Shown one piece after another: positions 1 through 8,866 of a stretch of 64,000 bases of DNA. How positions within the stretch are numbered: position 1 is the stretch's first letter; each line of letters begins with the position of its first letter. The notes under the pieces are model-generated. The model saw nothing but the letters and a program-made list of their open reading frames with translations, was not told where the DNA came from and searched no databases. This stretch comes from Peiella sedimenti (lineage in GTDB: Bacteria > Pseudomonadota > Alphaproteobacteria > Caulobacterales > Caulobacteraceae). Made by a program: the position numbers and the translations under genes. The DNA lies in contig NZ_JAUKTR010000004.1 in assembly GCF_030504955.1 (NCBI RefSeq), forward strand, positions 124,001 through 188,000, given 5' to 3'.

Positions 1-1109
1 CCCGCGAGATCGCCAGCAATGACGATTTCGATGCGGCTACGCGAGATCGCCTCAACGCTCTCAACGAACAAACGCGCGCCGTCCTGGACGCGGCAGCCGC
101 CGAAGACCGGGCCAATGAGGTCCGCGCTGAGGCTTATGCGCTCCAAGATTCAGTTGCCGACCATGAGACTGCCCTAGCCCAGGAACGGCTTGAGCAACTC
201 CACATCGAGGCCGATCACACGCGCGACCGCGAGGCACGACTTCGTATCGAGGCCCAAGCGTTCGCCGAAGAGCAAAGGCTGACCCGCCTTCAGCACGAGG
301 CCGACCTTCGCCGTTATGAACTCAGCCTTCGCGATCTCCGCCTGTCAGAGGAAGAGATCAGCCGCCGCCTCGCTGATCGGCGAGCCGCCTTCAACCGCAC
401 CGAGGCGAGCCGCGAACAAGGCTTCAACCTCAGTCAGCAGGAAGCCCGCGACCGAGGTTCCTGGGGCGAATGGGCGCGCTCGAACCGCATGGATGCGGAC
501 GCGCTCAACCGGTCGCTTCAGAACCTCGCCGATAACGGCATCAACGGCCTCATCGACGGGATGCTCGAAGTCATCGACGGCTCGAAGTCGATGGGTGAGG
601 CCCTCGCCGATCTTGCCCGCGAAATGCTCGCTCAGATGCTCCGTATCGGGATGCAATTCCTCATCTGGGAAGGCATCGGCATGGCGTTCGGCTACAAGGG
701 CCTAGGTGCGGCGATGCTGGGCTTGAAGCCGGTCGGCGGCAGAGGTGGCGGCATCTCGATCAGCAACGCCTCTGGTTCGGCCCCCCGCATCGGCAACAAC
801 GCCAGCGGCACCGGCAATTGGCGCGGCGGCCTCACCATGGTGGGGGAGAAGGGGCCTGAGCTTCTCAACCTGCCTTCAGGCGCGAACATCACGCCTTATT
901 CGACCATTCGCTCAGCCCTTTCGGGGCAGCCCATCCAAGGGCGCGGCGGTGACATTCACGTCCACACCACGGTCGTCGCCAATGACGCGGTTCTCACCTC
1001 GACGGTGAAGTCCTGGATCGTCGAGGCGAACATCCAAGCTGTGCAACACGCCCGCGCTATGGTGGCTAAGGACCAAGGCGGAAGAGCGAACCGGTCGCTA
1101 CTCCGCTAG
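1..1109 (+). CDS. Phage tail tape measure protein, C-terminal part (5' truncated by window)
   Basis: The reading frame is open from base 3, so the gene begins outside the window. The first ~130 visible residues are a charged, heptad-like coiled coil rich in Glu, Arg and Ala. A hydrophobic stretch follows (around LIDGMLEVIDGS to QFLIWEGIGMAFGY), then a Gly/Ser linker and the motif VGEKGPELLNLPSGANITP, which is typical of tape-measure C-termini. Tape measures set tail length and may form the channel through which DNA enters the host. The tail genes that follow on the same strand agree with this. The full length cannot be seen. Confidence 0.85.
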   Translation, partial: REIASNDDFDAATRDRLNALNEQTRAVLDAAAAEDRANEVRAEAYALQDSVADHETALAQERLEQLHIEADHTRDREARLRIEAQAFAEEQRLTRLQHEADLRRYELSLRDLRLSEEEISRRLADRRAAFNRTEASREQGFNLSQQEARDRGSWGEWARSNRMDADALNRSLQNLADNGINGLIDGMLEVIDGSKSMGEALADLAREMLAQMLRIGMQFLIWEGIGMAFGYKGLGAAMLGLKPVGGRGGGISISNASGSAPRIGNNASGTGNWRGGLTMVGEKGPELLNLPSGANITPYSTIRSALSGQPIQGRGGDIHVHTTVVANDAVLTSTVKSWIVEANIQAVQHARAMVAKDQGGRANRSLLR

Positions 1110-1125
1110 CGCAGGGGGTCGGCAA

Positions 1126-1133
1126 ATAAATAC
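1126..1133 (+). promoter_or_regulatory. ATAAATAC octamer, copy 1, before a tail gene
   Basis: The octamer ATAAATAC lies at 1126-1133, five bases before the ATG at 1139. The same octamer precedes three other prophage genes at 4-6 bases. It sits where a Shine-Dalgarno sequence would be but does not resemble one. The contained TAAATA could be a -10 box for a leaderless mRNA. Its function is inferred. Confidence 0.45.
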
Positions 1134-1138
1134 AGTCG

Positions 1139-1732
1139 ATGACTGTAGTGCTGCCGACCCTACCGCTTGGGTCACAAACCAATATCTCGATCCAATCGAA
1201 CGCAATCGACTTGCTCGCCACCTTTGGCGGGCCATCGCAGCGCACGTCTCGACTAGGCGACCGCTGGACCATCGAAGTCACCTGCCGCCCGATGCGTTAC
1301 GCGCAAGCGGCGGGGTTCATCGCCAAGCTCATCCAGGGTCTCGCTGAGCGCGTCCTAGTCGCTATCCCTCAGCCGGGCCTCGAAATCGGCAACCCCGGAA
1401 CACCCCTCCTGAAGGGAGCCGGTCAGAGCGGGCGCACCTTACAGGCCGACGGCTTCACACCCGGCTACGTCATCCAGGCGGGCCAATACTTCAGCCTCGT
1501 TCAGGGCGGCCAACGCTACCTCCATCAAGTCACCGACGCGGCCACCGCCAACGGCTCCGGAGAGGTCGAACTGAGCATCTATCCGATGCTCAAGGTCAGC
1601 CCGTCTGACAACGCCACGTTGGAGTTCGCGGCCCCCAAGCTCGAAGGCTTCCTACAGGGCAATCGGCAGGCTTGGACCATCGGGCTGGTTGAGAACGTCG
1701 GCCTCAGCTTCGCCGTGACGGAGGCCGCGTAG
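1139..1732 (+). CDS. Phage distal tail protein, function unassigned
   Basis: This 197-residue protein lies between the tape measure and the tail-tip genes, the position of distal tail or baseplate hub proteins in siphophages. It looks rich in beta strands (for example QTNISIQSNAIDLL, and YVIQAGQYFSLVQGG in the second half) and has no membrane segment or signal peptide. The stretch with GYVIQAGQYFSL resembles a beta-barrel insertion. Its stop overlaps the next GTG start by one base (TAGTG), indicating translational coupling. I do not recognise the family with certainty. The tail role rests on position. Confidence 0.6.
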   Translation: MTVVLPTLPLGSQTNISIQSNAIDLLATFGGPSQRTSRLGDRWTIEVTCRPMRYAQAAGFIAKLIQGLAERVLVAIPQPGLEIGNPGTPLLKGAGQSGRTLQADGFTPGYVIQAGQYFSLVQGGQRYLHQVTDAATANGSGEVELSIYPMLKVSPSDNATLEFAAPKLEGFLQGNRQAWTIGLVENVGLSFAVTEAA

Positions 1733-2475
1733 TGGCCCTCGACACGACCCTGATGGCTGGAATGGACGCGAGCCATCTTCGCGTCTTTCACGCCCTTCGC
1801 GTCGAACTCATCGACGGCGGCGACATCAATCTCATCGACGGCTCTGGCTTTGTCAGCTTCAACGTCGATGGTGAGACGGTCACCTTCACGGGCCGCAACG
1901 AGACGTTCGGCACACTGGCCAACCTCTCGACGATCACAGAGGCCGTGGCGACAGAGGCCCCGCGCCTGACGGTCACCCTGCTGCCGCCCGGCACGGAAGG
2001 GCTGGGCACCCTTGCAGCGGTTCAAAACCAAGGGAGCCTCGTGAAGCTGTGGTTCGGCCTCATCAATGAGATCACCGGCCAAGCCATCGGGGTGCCGGAA
2101 CTCATCTGGTTCGGTCGGCTCGATACCGTGAAGGTCACGACCGGGGTTGGGGTCAGGGCGGTTGAACTCGACGTATCGACTGTTTTCGACCGGCTCTTTC
2201 CGACCGAAGAGGCATGCCGCCTGAACGACCTCTGGCATCAATCCATATGGCCCGGTGAAACCGGCCTAAGCCGGGTCATTGAGGCCACGCTGAACGTCCC
2301 CTGGGGCATGGATGCGGCGCGCCCAACCGTCATCAGCGGACGAAGCGTCTCCCGAACCACGACCGGCACCACAGGCGGTTCGACCACGGGTGGCGGCCCC
2401 GGAAGACCCGCATGGACCGACACGTCCTGGACCACGCTGACCGGTCGCACCGGCATCGGCCCGGAACAGTTCTAA
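1732..2475 (+). CDS. Phage tail-tip assembly protein, function unassigned
   Basis: This 247-residue protein starts at a GTG that overlaps the preceding stop by one base. The first ~180 residues are beta-rich (strings such as FVSFNVDGETVTFTG and LIWFGRLDTVKVTT), which suits a hub or distal tail protein. The last ~45 residues are a low-complexity Thr/Gly linker (TTGTTGGSTTGGGPG) ending in a short Trp-containing tail. No enzymatic motif is visible. The order tape measure, this pair, NlpC/P60-like protein, large tip protein matches a siphophage tail module. The exact role is not known. Confidence 0.6.
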   Translation: MALDTTLMAGMDASHLRVFHALRVELIDGGDINLIDGSGFVSFNVDGETVTFTGRNETFGTLANLSTITEAVATEAPRLTVTLLPPGTEGLGTLAAVQNQGSLVKLWFGLINEITGQAIGVPELIWFGRLDTVKVTTGVGVRAVELDVSTVFDRLFPTEEACRLNDLWHQSIWPGETGLSRVIEATLNVPWGMDAARPTVISGRSVSRTTTGTTGGSTTGGGPGRPAWTDTSWTTLTGRTGIGPEQF

Positions 2476-2507
2476 GCCCACTTCCGCAAGGCGAATGAGA
2501 CCGCTCG

Positions 2508-2515
2508 ATAAATAC
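2508..2515 (+). promoter_or_regulatory. ATAAATAC octamer, copy 2, before the DUF6950-like gene
   Basis: GATAAATACG occurs with the octamer at 2508-2515, four bases before the ATG at 2520 (TAAATA ends five bases before it). No Shine-Dalgarno sequence is visible in the 44-bp gap, so this element probably decides expression of the gene. Whether it acts as a promoter is inferred. Confidence 0.45.
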
Positions 2516-2519
2516 GAGC

Positions 2520-2936
2520 ATGGTGCTCACAAGACGAGTTGCGGCGGCTCAAGCAACAATAAATGCCTTCCTAGACAAGACCTTTTCGTGGGGAGAATAC
2601 GACTGCGCCCGGCTTGCCGGTTACGCGCTGAAAGAACTTGGGCGTGACGACCCGCTTATCCCGTTCGGGAGCTACTCGACTGAGCTAGGGGCGGTTCGCG
2701 CCCTCAAAAAGCAAGGCCGCGCCAATCTAATCGAAGCGATTGAGGCACTGGGCCTCGAACGCATCGCTCCGGCTCGCGCCCTGCCAGCCGATATCGTCGC
2801 CATGCCCGCCGATGATGACCGTTGGGTCGCACTTGGCGTGGCCATCGGCGATGGGCGGGTTCTGGCCTTCTCGCCTGAAGGTCAATGCACGTGGGGTTCT
2901 CTGAAGGCCGCGACGGCGGCTTGGAGGGCCATCTAA
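2520..2936 (+). CDS. DUF6950/NlpC-P60-like phage tail protein
   Basis: This 138-residue protein has the signature FSWGEYDCARLAGYALKELG near residues 22-41, in which a Cys follows Tyr-Asp as in NlpC/P60-type peptidases. DUF6950 proteins with this signature sit just upstream of the gpJ-like tip protein in many tailed phages, as here. A role in local peptidoglycan cleavage or tip assembly is inferred. A catalytic His is not obvious, so activity is uncertain. The gene is immediately followed by the GTG start of the tip protein (TAAGTG). Confidence 0.65.
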   Translation: MVLTRRVAAAQATINAFLDKTFSWGEYDCARLAGYALKELGRDDPLIPFGSYSTELGAVRALKKQGRANLIEAIEALGLERIAPARALPADIVAMPADDDRWVALGVAIGDGRVLAFSPEGQCTWGSLKAATAAWRAI

Positions 2937-5900
2937 GTGCCCCCCGTTGCAGCGTTTGCGGCTGCGGCCTTCACGGCGGTGAAGGTCGCTGCGGTCGTCG
3001 CCATCAAGACGCTCGCGGCGATGTCGATAGCCACCGTGGCCAAGATTGGCCTCGCGGTCCTATCGGTCGCCGGTCTCTTCCTGTTGCGCAAGCTGCCGCT
3101 CCCAGAGAGCACCGGTCAGCAACTCGACACCAAGCTCGATCCCGGTGCTGGGGTGCCGGTGGCGTTCGGTCGAACCGCGACCGGCGGCACCATGGTCTAT
3201 CAGGACTCCTGGGGCTCGAAGAACAAATACCTCGGCCAAGTCATGGTGCTGTCAGCGGGCGGCCCCATCGAAGGCATCGAGACCTACCGCGCCTCCGACT
3301 ACACCGTGAACTTCAGCGGCAACCCAGCAACCGGGGTGGGCACCGCCGCATCGATCACGCCCTCGACGGCTGGGTCGAAGCTCTACCGGAATAAGCTCAA
3401 GACGGTTTGGCGGCGGGGCGACACGCCTGAGGCGACCTCGCTCGCCACATATGCCAGTCAGCTTGGCGGCTACCTTCCGGGCATCGACGGGAGCTTCAAG
3501 CTCTCCGGCTTGGCCCACGCCCTGGTCGTTTGTGAGCACGATCAGGATGCATTTCCTCAAGGGGTGCCGAAGCATCTTTGGGTGCTCAAGGGGGTCAAGT
3601 GTTACGACCCTAGGCTCGATGACACCTACCCAGGCGGCGAGGGGCCTCATCGGCTCGACGACCCCACCACCTGGGCCTTCACCGAAAACCCCTACATCGC
3701 GGCCCTAGCCTGGATTCTGGGCCGCTTCGAGAACGGCAAGAAGGTCTGGGGCATCGGTGCCCAGGCCGCTGAAATCGACTGGGATGCCTACGTCGCGGCG
3801 GCCAACATCGCGGATGCGAACGAATGGAAGGTCGGCGGTGTCGTCACCACGACCGATGACAAGTTCGCCGTCTTAAACACGATCCTTCAGGCGGGCGGCG
3901 GGGCCGCCATTGCGCGGGGCGCTCAGCTTTCCTGCCGCATCAATGCGCCCAAGACCTCCGTCTTCACCCTCCGGCCCGACGACATTGTTGGCGACGTTGA
4001 AGTCGCCAACTCGCCGCAATGGCGCGACCGCAAGAACCGCATCGTTCCCCAATACCGCGAGCCGAACGCGGCTTGGGAGATCATCGCGGGCAACGCGGTC
4101 ACTGAGGCCGATTACGTCGCCGAAGACGGCGGCGAGGAACGCACCGCTGAAATCCATCTGCCGTTCGTTCAGTCGGCGACCCAGGCCGCTCAACTCGCCG
4201 CCTACGAACTCGTCAATGGGCGCGAGTTCCTCAGCTTCAGCCTCACCGCCAAGCCGAAACTGCTGACGGTCAGGGCCGGAGATTGCATCACCGTCAATCT
4301 GCCGGAGCTAGGGGCGACCGACCTCAAGTGCGTGGTCGAGAGCCGCGACTTCGACCCCGCTTCAATGACGGTGAAGCTGGCCCTCCGCTCAGAGACGGAC
4401 GGCAAGCACGACTTCGCCCTGGGCCGCACCCAGGATGCGCCGTCTTCACCGACCCTCAACCGATACGACCCGACCGCCCTTGAAGCGCCGAACGCGGCGG
4501 TATGGTCGATCACCGCGACCGATCTCTCGACCCTGGACGGCCAATCGCAGCCAGCCCTGATCGTCGAGGCATCAGCGAACGCGGTCAGCGACAATCCGTT
4601 CGCCACGTCCGTCATCTGTGAGTTTCGAGAGAATTCCGCGTCCGTCTGGTCTGCCTTCTCTGAGGGGCCGCCGACCACGACCCGGTTCGAGGTCACCGGC
4701 CTCAACCCGCAAACCGCCTACGACCTGGGCATCCGGTATCGAACCCGCGAGGGGCTGGTCACGCCGCGCCTCGTGGTGGGGTCGGCCACGACCGGAGCCT
4801 CGATCTCCGGTGGGGTCATGCCGGGGGGCATCGACTGGACCGGCAATACCATCGTCAACGTGCCGGTCGGCCTCACAACGACCGCCAATGGCCTGCTGAC
4901 GGCCAATCATATCCTTCACGGGGCGGAGATCGTCTCGAACCTTCTGGACGCGGCGAACGACGATATCGCCGCCATCCAGGGTGAAATCACCGACATTGAG
5001 TCCGGCCTGAATGTTGCGGCCAATCAAGCCCTGTCGGCGGCGAATGCGGCCTTACTGGCTGCCGGTTGGTCTTCGGCCAACGCCACCTCCGCCTATGGCT
5101 TCGCGAATGCCGCGTCAGCTTCCGCCGTTCACTCGAATGCCAACGCCGCCCTCGCCGCCAACGCTGCCCTTCTAAGCGCGACATACCGCGATCAGGCCCA
5201 GTCGAACGCCGTAACAGCAGCCAATCAGGCAGGGATCGCGACCACTCAGGCTGCCTACGCGGCGGCCAACTCGGCGACCGCCGTCTCGAACGCGAACCTC
5301 TCCGCCACCTATCGAAATCAGGCTCAGTCGAACGCCGTCATTGCGGCCAATCAGGCTGGTTATGCCGCCGCCAACGCGGCAGGCGCGCTGAACTCGTCGA
5401 ACCTCTCAGCGACCTACAGAGACCAGTCGTCGGCGAATGCGATGATCGCCGCCAATCAGGCTGGGTTTGCAAGTTCGAACGCTGCCGCTGCCAGCGCCAG
5501 CGCGAACCTCTCCGCCAGTCATAGCGGCTGGGCCGCCGCCAATGCGGCCATCGCTACTACCCAGGCCGGATACGCCTCAGCCAACTCCGCCGCAGCCAGC
5601 ACGAGCGCGACGGTGGCTGCATCTGTCGGTGCTGCCTCGATCAACAAGAACCCGGTCTTCGCGGATTACCCAGCATCCGGATATCCGGCGAAGTGGGGCG
5701 CGTGGTCCATGCCCGCGACCTACCATTCGCGGGTCGCGGGTCAGATCAGCCCATACGCCATCCGCCTCATTGGCGCGGCGGGCTTCGATGTCGGAATCCA
5801 ACAGAGTTCCACCGACGCGGGGTCGTCCCTCGCGATCCAACCCGGCTGGTATATCGCCGAAGCCGACGTGACGCTTGTTAGCGGCGCGCTGACCGGGGCG

Positions 5901-7859
5901 GGTGTCTACGTCGAAGCCTGGAATGCTGCCGGTAGCGCCGTCGCTCAGAGCTTCAGCTTCCCATTCTCGACCACGCCCGACATCTCTGATGCGGCTCCAG
6001 GCGCGGGCACCACGGGCCGCACATATCGATTCCGTCGCCTATTCCAGGTCACCGCCTCAAGCGCCTTCCAACTGGTCATCTATGCGATGAGCCATTGGAG
6101 CGCCCTGGGCAGCACCACGGCGGCCAACTCCATCGACTGGCACCGTTGTGCGGTTCGGGCGGCCACATCTGCTGAGATCGCGGCTCAGCGCGCCGACACC
6201 AACTCGACCAACGCCCTCAGCTACATCGCGTCCAACGCTACGGCCTGGGCCTCGAACGTAGTCGCCCTGGCCAACCGGACCACGACCCTTGAGGCCAGCC
6301 TACAGGCGCAGGGCAATCTGATCGCCAACCCATCCGGTCAGAACGGCCTACACCTTTGGACCTACAAGCCCGGCTACTACTGGGGAACCTCGACCTATAG
6401 CTCTGTCGCCCCGCTGTGGTTCTTCACCACGCTGACCGGGGTCACCGGGGACGGCTACTTCTATTACGACGTGCCTGCGGTGGCTTACACGCCATACGCG
6501 TTAAGCTGGAATGCCGAAATTTTTGGCGGCTTCACCGGCTACTTCAATGTCTCGCTGCAACCGATTCCTGCTGACAAATCTGCGGTCCTCTCGCGCTTCA
6601 AGAACGCGGCGGGCGAGACTTACAGTGATGCGGTCGCGGGGGTTCAGGCAGGGCAGCCCGAAGATCATGGGCGATCCGGAAGGCGCGGGTCACTCACAGT
6701 CTACCCGACCGATCCCGCGACCGCCTATGTCCGGGTCATCTTCTACTACGCCGGGACCGGTAATCCGACCTATTGCCAGTTCGGCCTATGGAACGTGAAG
6801 CTGGAGGTCGGCAGTCAGCCCACCACCTATAACGAAGCCTCGACACTCACGACGACCGTTGCTCGGGTCTCAACCTCCGAAACGGCGATCTCCGACCTGA
6901 CCGGGCGCACCATGGCGCGCTGGTCCATCGGCACCTCCGTTCCCGGCTCAGCCGCCTTCATTACGGCCCAGGCCGAAACCACCCCCGGTGCGGCCCCCAC
7001 ATCAAACGTCGCCATCGGTGCGCGAGCCATCCAGCTTTACAATCAGGTCGGCGATGAGTGGCTCCCCGCGCTCACCGTGAGCGGTGGCAACGCGACCTTC
7101 GCGGGCCGTCTCAATGCCGGAACCAGCATCAGCGTGGGTTCGGGCTCCTGGCCGGTCGCCTTGGCCTCCAAGGATTTCGTGGTCACCGATGGCACCGTTG
7201 TCAGTTTTGGCACCGACCTGGGCCAAATCCCCGCCCTGTCATTCTCGACCCTGGGCTTGGCCGCCCTGTCTTCGGGCGAAACCTACAACCTCTATGCGGA
7301 TAGCCTGACCAGCACCGGCTTCACGGCCCGCCTGAAGATCAACACGCCCGGCTCGCCGTCGAGCTACAATCTCACCACCGACACCACGCCGGGCTCAGGG
7401 CCGACGCGGCAAATCGACAAGGGGGCCAACCCCGATGCCACGGGCGGCATCTACACCCTCACAGTGTCAGGCCAGCAAAGCTGGAATCTTCCCGACCAGG
7501 GCATGGGGCAGACCATCGAATACAGCGGCTCTGTCACCTTTTCCGTTTGGGTGAAGGTGGGGGGCGTTTGGTCCCAAGTCGGCACCATCACCGCACAAAT
7601 CGACGGCCTGACCTTCGGCACCGGCAACATGGGCTCGACGGTCTCAGCGACCGAGAATTTCACCGTCTCTGAGACGATGACCCTGCCGTCGAACATCCAG
7701 GCGTTCGGGGTCAGCTACGCCAGCCGAAGCGGCGGCAGCAGCGCGAGCCTGACGGATTTCAACTCGGTGGCCTGGACCTCACCCGGCAGCGGCTCCGGCA
7801 CTCGAACGGCAACGCCAAGCGGCCAAACCACCACAGTCACGGTGAGGCCGCGCACATGA
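2937..7859 (+). CDS. Phage tail tip / host-specificity (gpJ-like) fibre protein
   Basis: This 1640-residue protein begins at a GTG one base after the preceding stop. Residues 1-45 are hydrophobic and Ala-rich, as in many tip proteins. Residues ~60-520 form the tail-attachment core (FGRTATGGTMVYQDSWG, later a fibronectin-like stretch around residues 560-620). Residues ~680-900 are an Ala/Asn-rich heptad region with long repeats, probably a trimeric coiled coil. Carbohydrate-binding-like beta domains follow up to the Ser/Gly/Thr-rich C-terminus. The protein should sit at the tail tip and choose the host receptor. It is the largest gene of the tail module, and its last bases overlap the next start. 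Confidence 0.8.
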   Translation: MPPVAAFAAAAFTAVKVAAVVAIKTLAAMSIATVAKIGLAVLSVAGLFLLRKLPLPESTGQQLDTKLDPGAGVPVAFGRTATGGTMVYQDSWGSKNKYLGQVMVLSAGGPIEGIETYRASDYTVNFSGNPATGVGTAASITPSTAGSKLYRNKLKTVWRRGDTPEATSLATYASQLGGYLPGIDGSFKLSGLAHALVVCEHDQDAFPQGVPKHLWVLKGVKCYDPRLDDTYPGGEGPHRLDDPTTWAFTENPYIAALAWILGRFENGKKVWGIGAQAAEIDWDAYVAAANIADANEWKVGGVVTTTDDKFAVLNTILQAGGGAAIARGAQLSCRINAPKTSVFTLRPDDIVGDVEVANSPQWRDRKNRIVPQYREPNAAWEIIAGNAVTEADYVAEDGGEERTAEIHLPFVQSATQAAQLAAYELVNGREFLSFSLTAKPKLLTVRAGDCITVNLPELGATDLKCVVESRDFDPASMTVKLALRSETDGKHDFALGRTQDAPSSPTLNRYDPTALEAPNAAVWSITATDLSTLDGQSQPALIVEASANAVSDNPFATSVICEFRENSASVWSAFSEGPPTTTRFEVTGLNPQTAYDLGIRYRTREGLVTPRLVVGSATTGASISGGVMPGGIDWTGNTIVNVPVGLTTTANGLLTANHILHGAEIVSNLLDAANDDIAAIQGEITDIESGLNVAANQALSAANAALLAAGWSSANATSAYGFANAASASAVHSNANAALAANAALLSATYRDQAQSNAVTAANQAGIATTQAAYAAANSATAVSNANLSATYRNQAQSNAVIAANQAGYAAANAAGALNSSNLSATYRDQSSANAMIAANQAGFASSNAAAASASANLSASHSGWAAANAAIATTQAGYASANSAAASTSATVAASVGAASINKNPVFADYPASGYPAKWGAWSMPATYHSRVAGQISPYAIRLIGAAGFDVGIQQSSTDAGSSLAIQPGWYIAEADVTLVSGALTGAGVYVEAWNAAGSAVAQSFSFPFSTTPDISDAAPGAGTTGRTYRFRRLFQVTASSAFQLVIYAMSHWSALGSTTAANSIDWHRCAVRAATSAEIAAQRADTNSTNALSYIASNATAWASNVVALANRTTTLEASLQAQGNLIANPSGQNGLHLWTYKPGYYWGTSTYSSVAPLWFFTTLTGVTGDGYFYYDVPAVAYTPYALSWNAEIFGGFTGYFNVSLQPIPADKSAVLSRFKNAAGETYSDAVAGVQAGQPEDHGRSGRRGSLTVYPTDPATAYVRVIFYYAGTGNPTYCQFGLWNVKLEVGSQPTTYNEASTLTTTVARVSTSETAISDLTGRTMARWSIGTSVPGSAAFITAQAETTPGAAPTSNVAIGARAIQLYNQVGDEWLPALTVSGGNATFAGRLNAGTSISVGSGSWPVALASKDFVVTDGTVVSFGTDLGQIPALSFSTLGLAALSSGETYNLYADSLTSTGFTARLKINTPGSPSSYNLTTDTTPGSGPTRQIDKGANPDATGGIYTLTVSGQQSWNLPDQGMGQTIEYSGSVTFSVWVKVGGVWSQVGTITAQIDGLTFGTGNMGSTVSATENFTVSETMTLPSNIQAFGVSYASRSGGSSASLTDFNSVAWTSPGSGSGTRTATPSGQTTTVTVRPRT
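5169..5609 (+). repeat. In-frame 42/35/35/35-residue heptad repeats in the tail tip gene
   Basis: Four repeats begin at 5169, 5295, 5400 and 5505, each opening with (N/L)LSATYR-like residues followed by AANQAG or a variant. Lengths are 126, 105, 105 and 105 bp, that is 42 or 35 residues. All are multiples of seven, so a coiled-coil register is kept. The DNA copies have diverged at third positions, which points to selection on the protein. Confidence 0.85.
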
Positions 7860-8284
7860 TGAACCTCGAAGACCACCTCCTGGCTGACAGCCTCACGCCT
7901 GAGGCTGAATATGCCTGCCCCCTATGTCTGCGCCGGGGGCCGCCCTTCATGTTCGCCGCCACCCACGAGGATGACCGGTTCGAGCACGACTACGTTTGCT
8001 CGACCTGTCTTAGGGATGCCGAACGGGCCGAAATCGCCGCCGCTGAGGCTGATGCCGATGCGGAGGCGGATTGGTCGGCGGTGAAGGTCGAGCGGAACCG
8101 GCGCATCAACGAGGCCCTGTGGGCGGTCTCGCCGGGGTCGCCGCTCACCCAGGAATGCCAGGCCGCCTTCGCCGCCATGATCGGCGAGCTTCACCGCGTC
8201 ACCATCGACTTCTACACGCCCGCTGATGTGGTCTGGCCCATCATCCCCGAGTTGGCCTTCGAGGCACCGCCCGGCGAAGGATAA
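7856..8284 (+). CDS. Phage zinc-ribbon-like protein, possible tail fibre assembly factor
   Basis: This 142-residue protein overlaps the end of the tip gene (ATGATG start, stop TGA shared). Residues ~22-60 contain two CxxC pairs (CPLC and CSTC) that could bind one zinc. The second half (NRRINEALWAVSPGSPLTQE onward) is helical and resembles small proteins placed after tail fibre genes, some of which are fibre chaperones. No catalytic motif is seen. A chaperone role is inferred from position only. Confidence 0.55.
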   Translation: MMNLEDHLLADSLTPEAEYACPLCLRRGPPFMFAATHEDDRFEHDYVCSTCLRDAERAEIAAAEADADAEADWSAVKVERNRRINEALWAVSPGSPLTQECQAAFAAMIGELHRVTIDFYTPADVVWPIIPELAFEAPPGEG

Positions 8285-8287
8285 TCG

Positions 8288-8295
8288 ATAAATAC
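8288..8295 (+). promoter_or_regulatory. ATAAATAC octamer, copy 3, before the holin-like gene
   Basis: GATAAATACGGG immediately precedes the ATG at 8299, with the octamer ending three bases before it. It begins only a few bases after the stop of the preceding gene. Same element as at 1126, 2508 and (minus strand) 9261-9268. Function inferred. Confidence 0.45.
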
Positions 8296-8298
8296 GGG

Positions 8299-8637
8299 AT
8301 GCCCCGCGCGACCGTGCCCACCGCTTCCGATCAAACCGATATCAAGGTTCAGCTAGCCGTTCTTTCGACCAAGCTCGACCTCATCCAGACCACCCTCAAC
8401 GACAAACTCGCATCCATCGAAACGCGCATTACCGCCGTCGATGAGGACCTGAGGGCGGAGCTTCGTCACTCGAAAGCGAACGCCGACCTGACCGTGGCCG
8501 CGCTGAAAAAGGAATTGGAGTCAAAGGTCAGCCGCGACGAATTCGACCCCATCCGTAAGACCTTTTGGTCAGGCGTGATGGGCGTGCTGTCCGCGATAGG
8601 CATGGCGGTGTGGGCGCTTATTCAGCGGGGCGGATGA
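8299..8637 (+). CDS. Coiled-coil protein with C-terminal membrane segment (holin/XhlA-like)
   Basis: This 112-residue protein has a predicted coiled coil (residues ~15-75, IKVQLAVLSTKLDLIQTTLN onward), a short amphipathic link, and one C-terminal membrane segment (WSGVMGVLSAIGMAVWALI, residues ~91-109). The architecture matches XhlA-type lysis accessory proteins and small holin-like proteins found after tail genes. No endolysin gene is recognisable beside it, so the lysis role is an inference. Confidence 0.5.
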   Translation: MPRATVPTASDQTDIKVQLAVLSTKLDLIQTTLNDKLASIETRITAVDEDLRAELRHSKANADLTVAALKKELESKVSRDEFDPIRKTFWSGVMGVLSAIGMAVWALIQRGG

Positions 8638-8672
8638 CTACCTCGTCCGTTTAATGTGGCCGGTCTCCGCGA

Positions 8673-8678
8673 TATAAT
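8673..8678 (+). promoter_or_regulatory. Consensus -10 box (TATAAT) six bases before an ATG
   Basis: A perfect TATAAT lies at 8673-8678 and the ATG at 8685 follows after six bases, the spacing expected of a leaderless transcript. The expected -35 region is poor (TTTAAT). Confidence 0.4.
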
Positions 8679-8684
8679 GCGCGC

Positions 8685-8852
8685 ATGGCTAGAGGAATTT
8701 ATCGCCACCTACCTACTGAAGGCGGGCCAGCTACCGTCACTGTCGCCTATGACAAGGCGGAGATGGTGCTGCCGGAGGCCACCTATCGAGAGCGGGGCTA
8801 TGAGCCGCCCTTCGAGGAATTGCCGATCAGAAAACAACCCGGCGAGGAATGA
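8685..8852 (+). CDS. Small phage protein, 55 residues
   Basis: The frame opens with MARGIYRHLPTEGG and ends with ELPIRKQPGEE before a TGA at 8850. The protein is compact, charged and free of the frameshifted Arg/Ser/Pro composition seen in neighbouring spurious frames. It has a beta-like middle (PATVTVAYDKAEMVLP). It is preceded at the right distance by TATAAT and has no Shine-Dalgarno sequence. I do not recognise the family. The position after the holin-like gene suggests an accessory phage gene. Confidence 0.5.
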   Translation: MARGIYRHLPTEGGPATVTVAYDKAEMVLPEATYRERGYEPPFEELPIRKQPGEE

Positions 8853-8866
8853 CACCAGCGCGGGTT

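Noticed and set aside
5169..5609. Possible CRISPR or tandem DNA repeat
   Set aside because: The units are in-frame protein heptad repeats with third-base drift, lie inside a coding gene and have no spacers.
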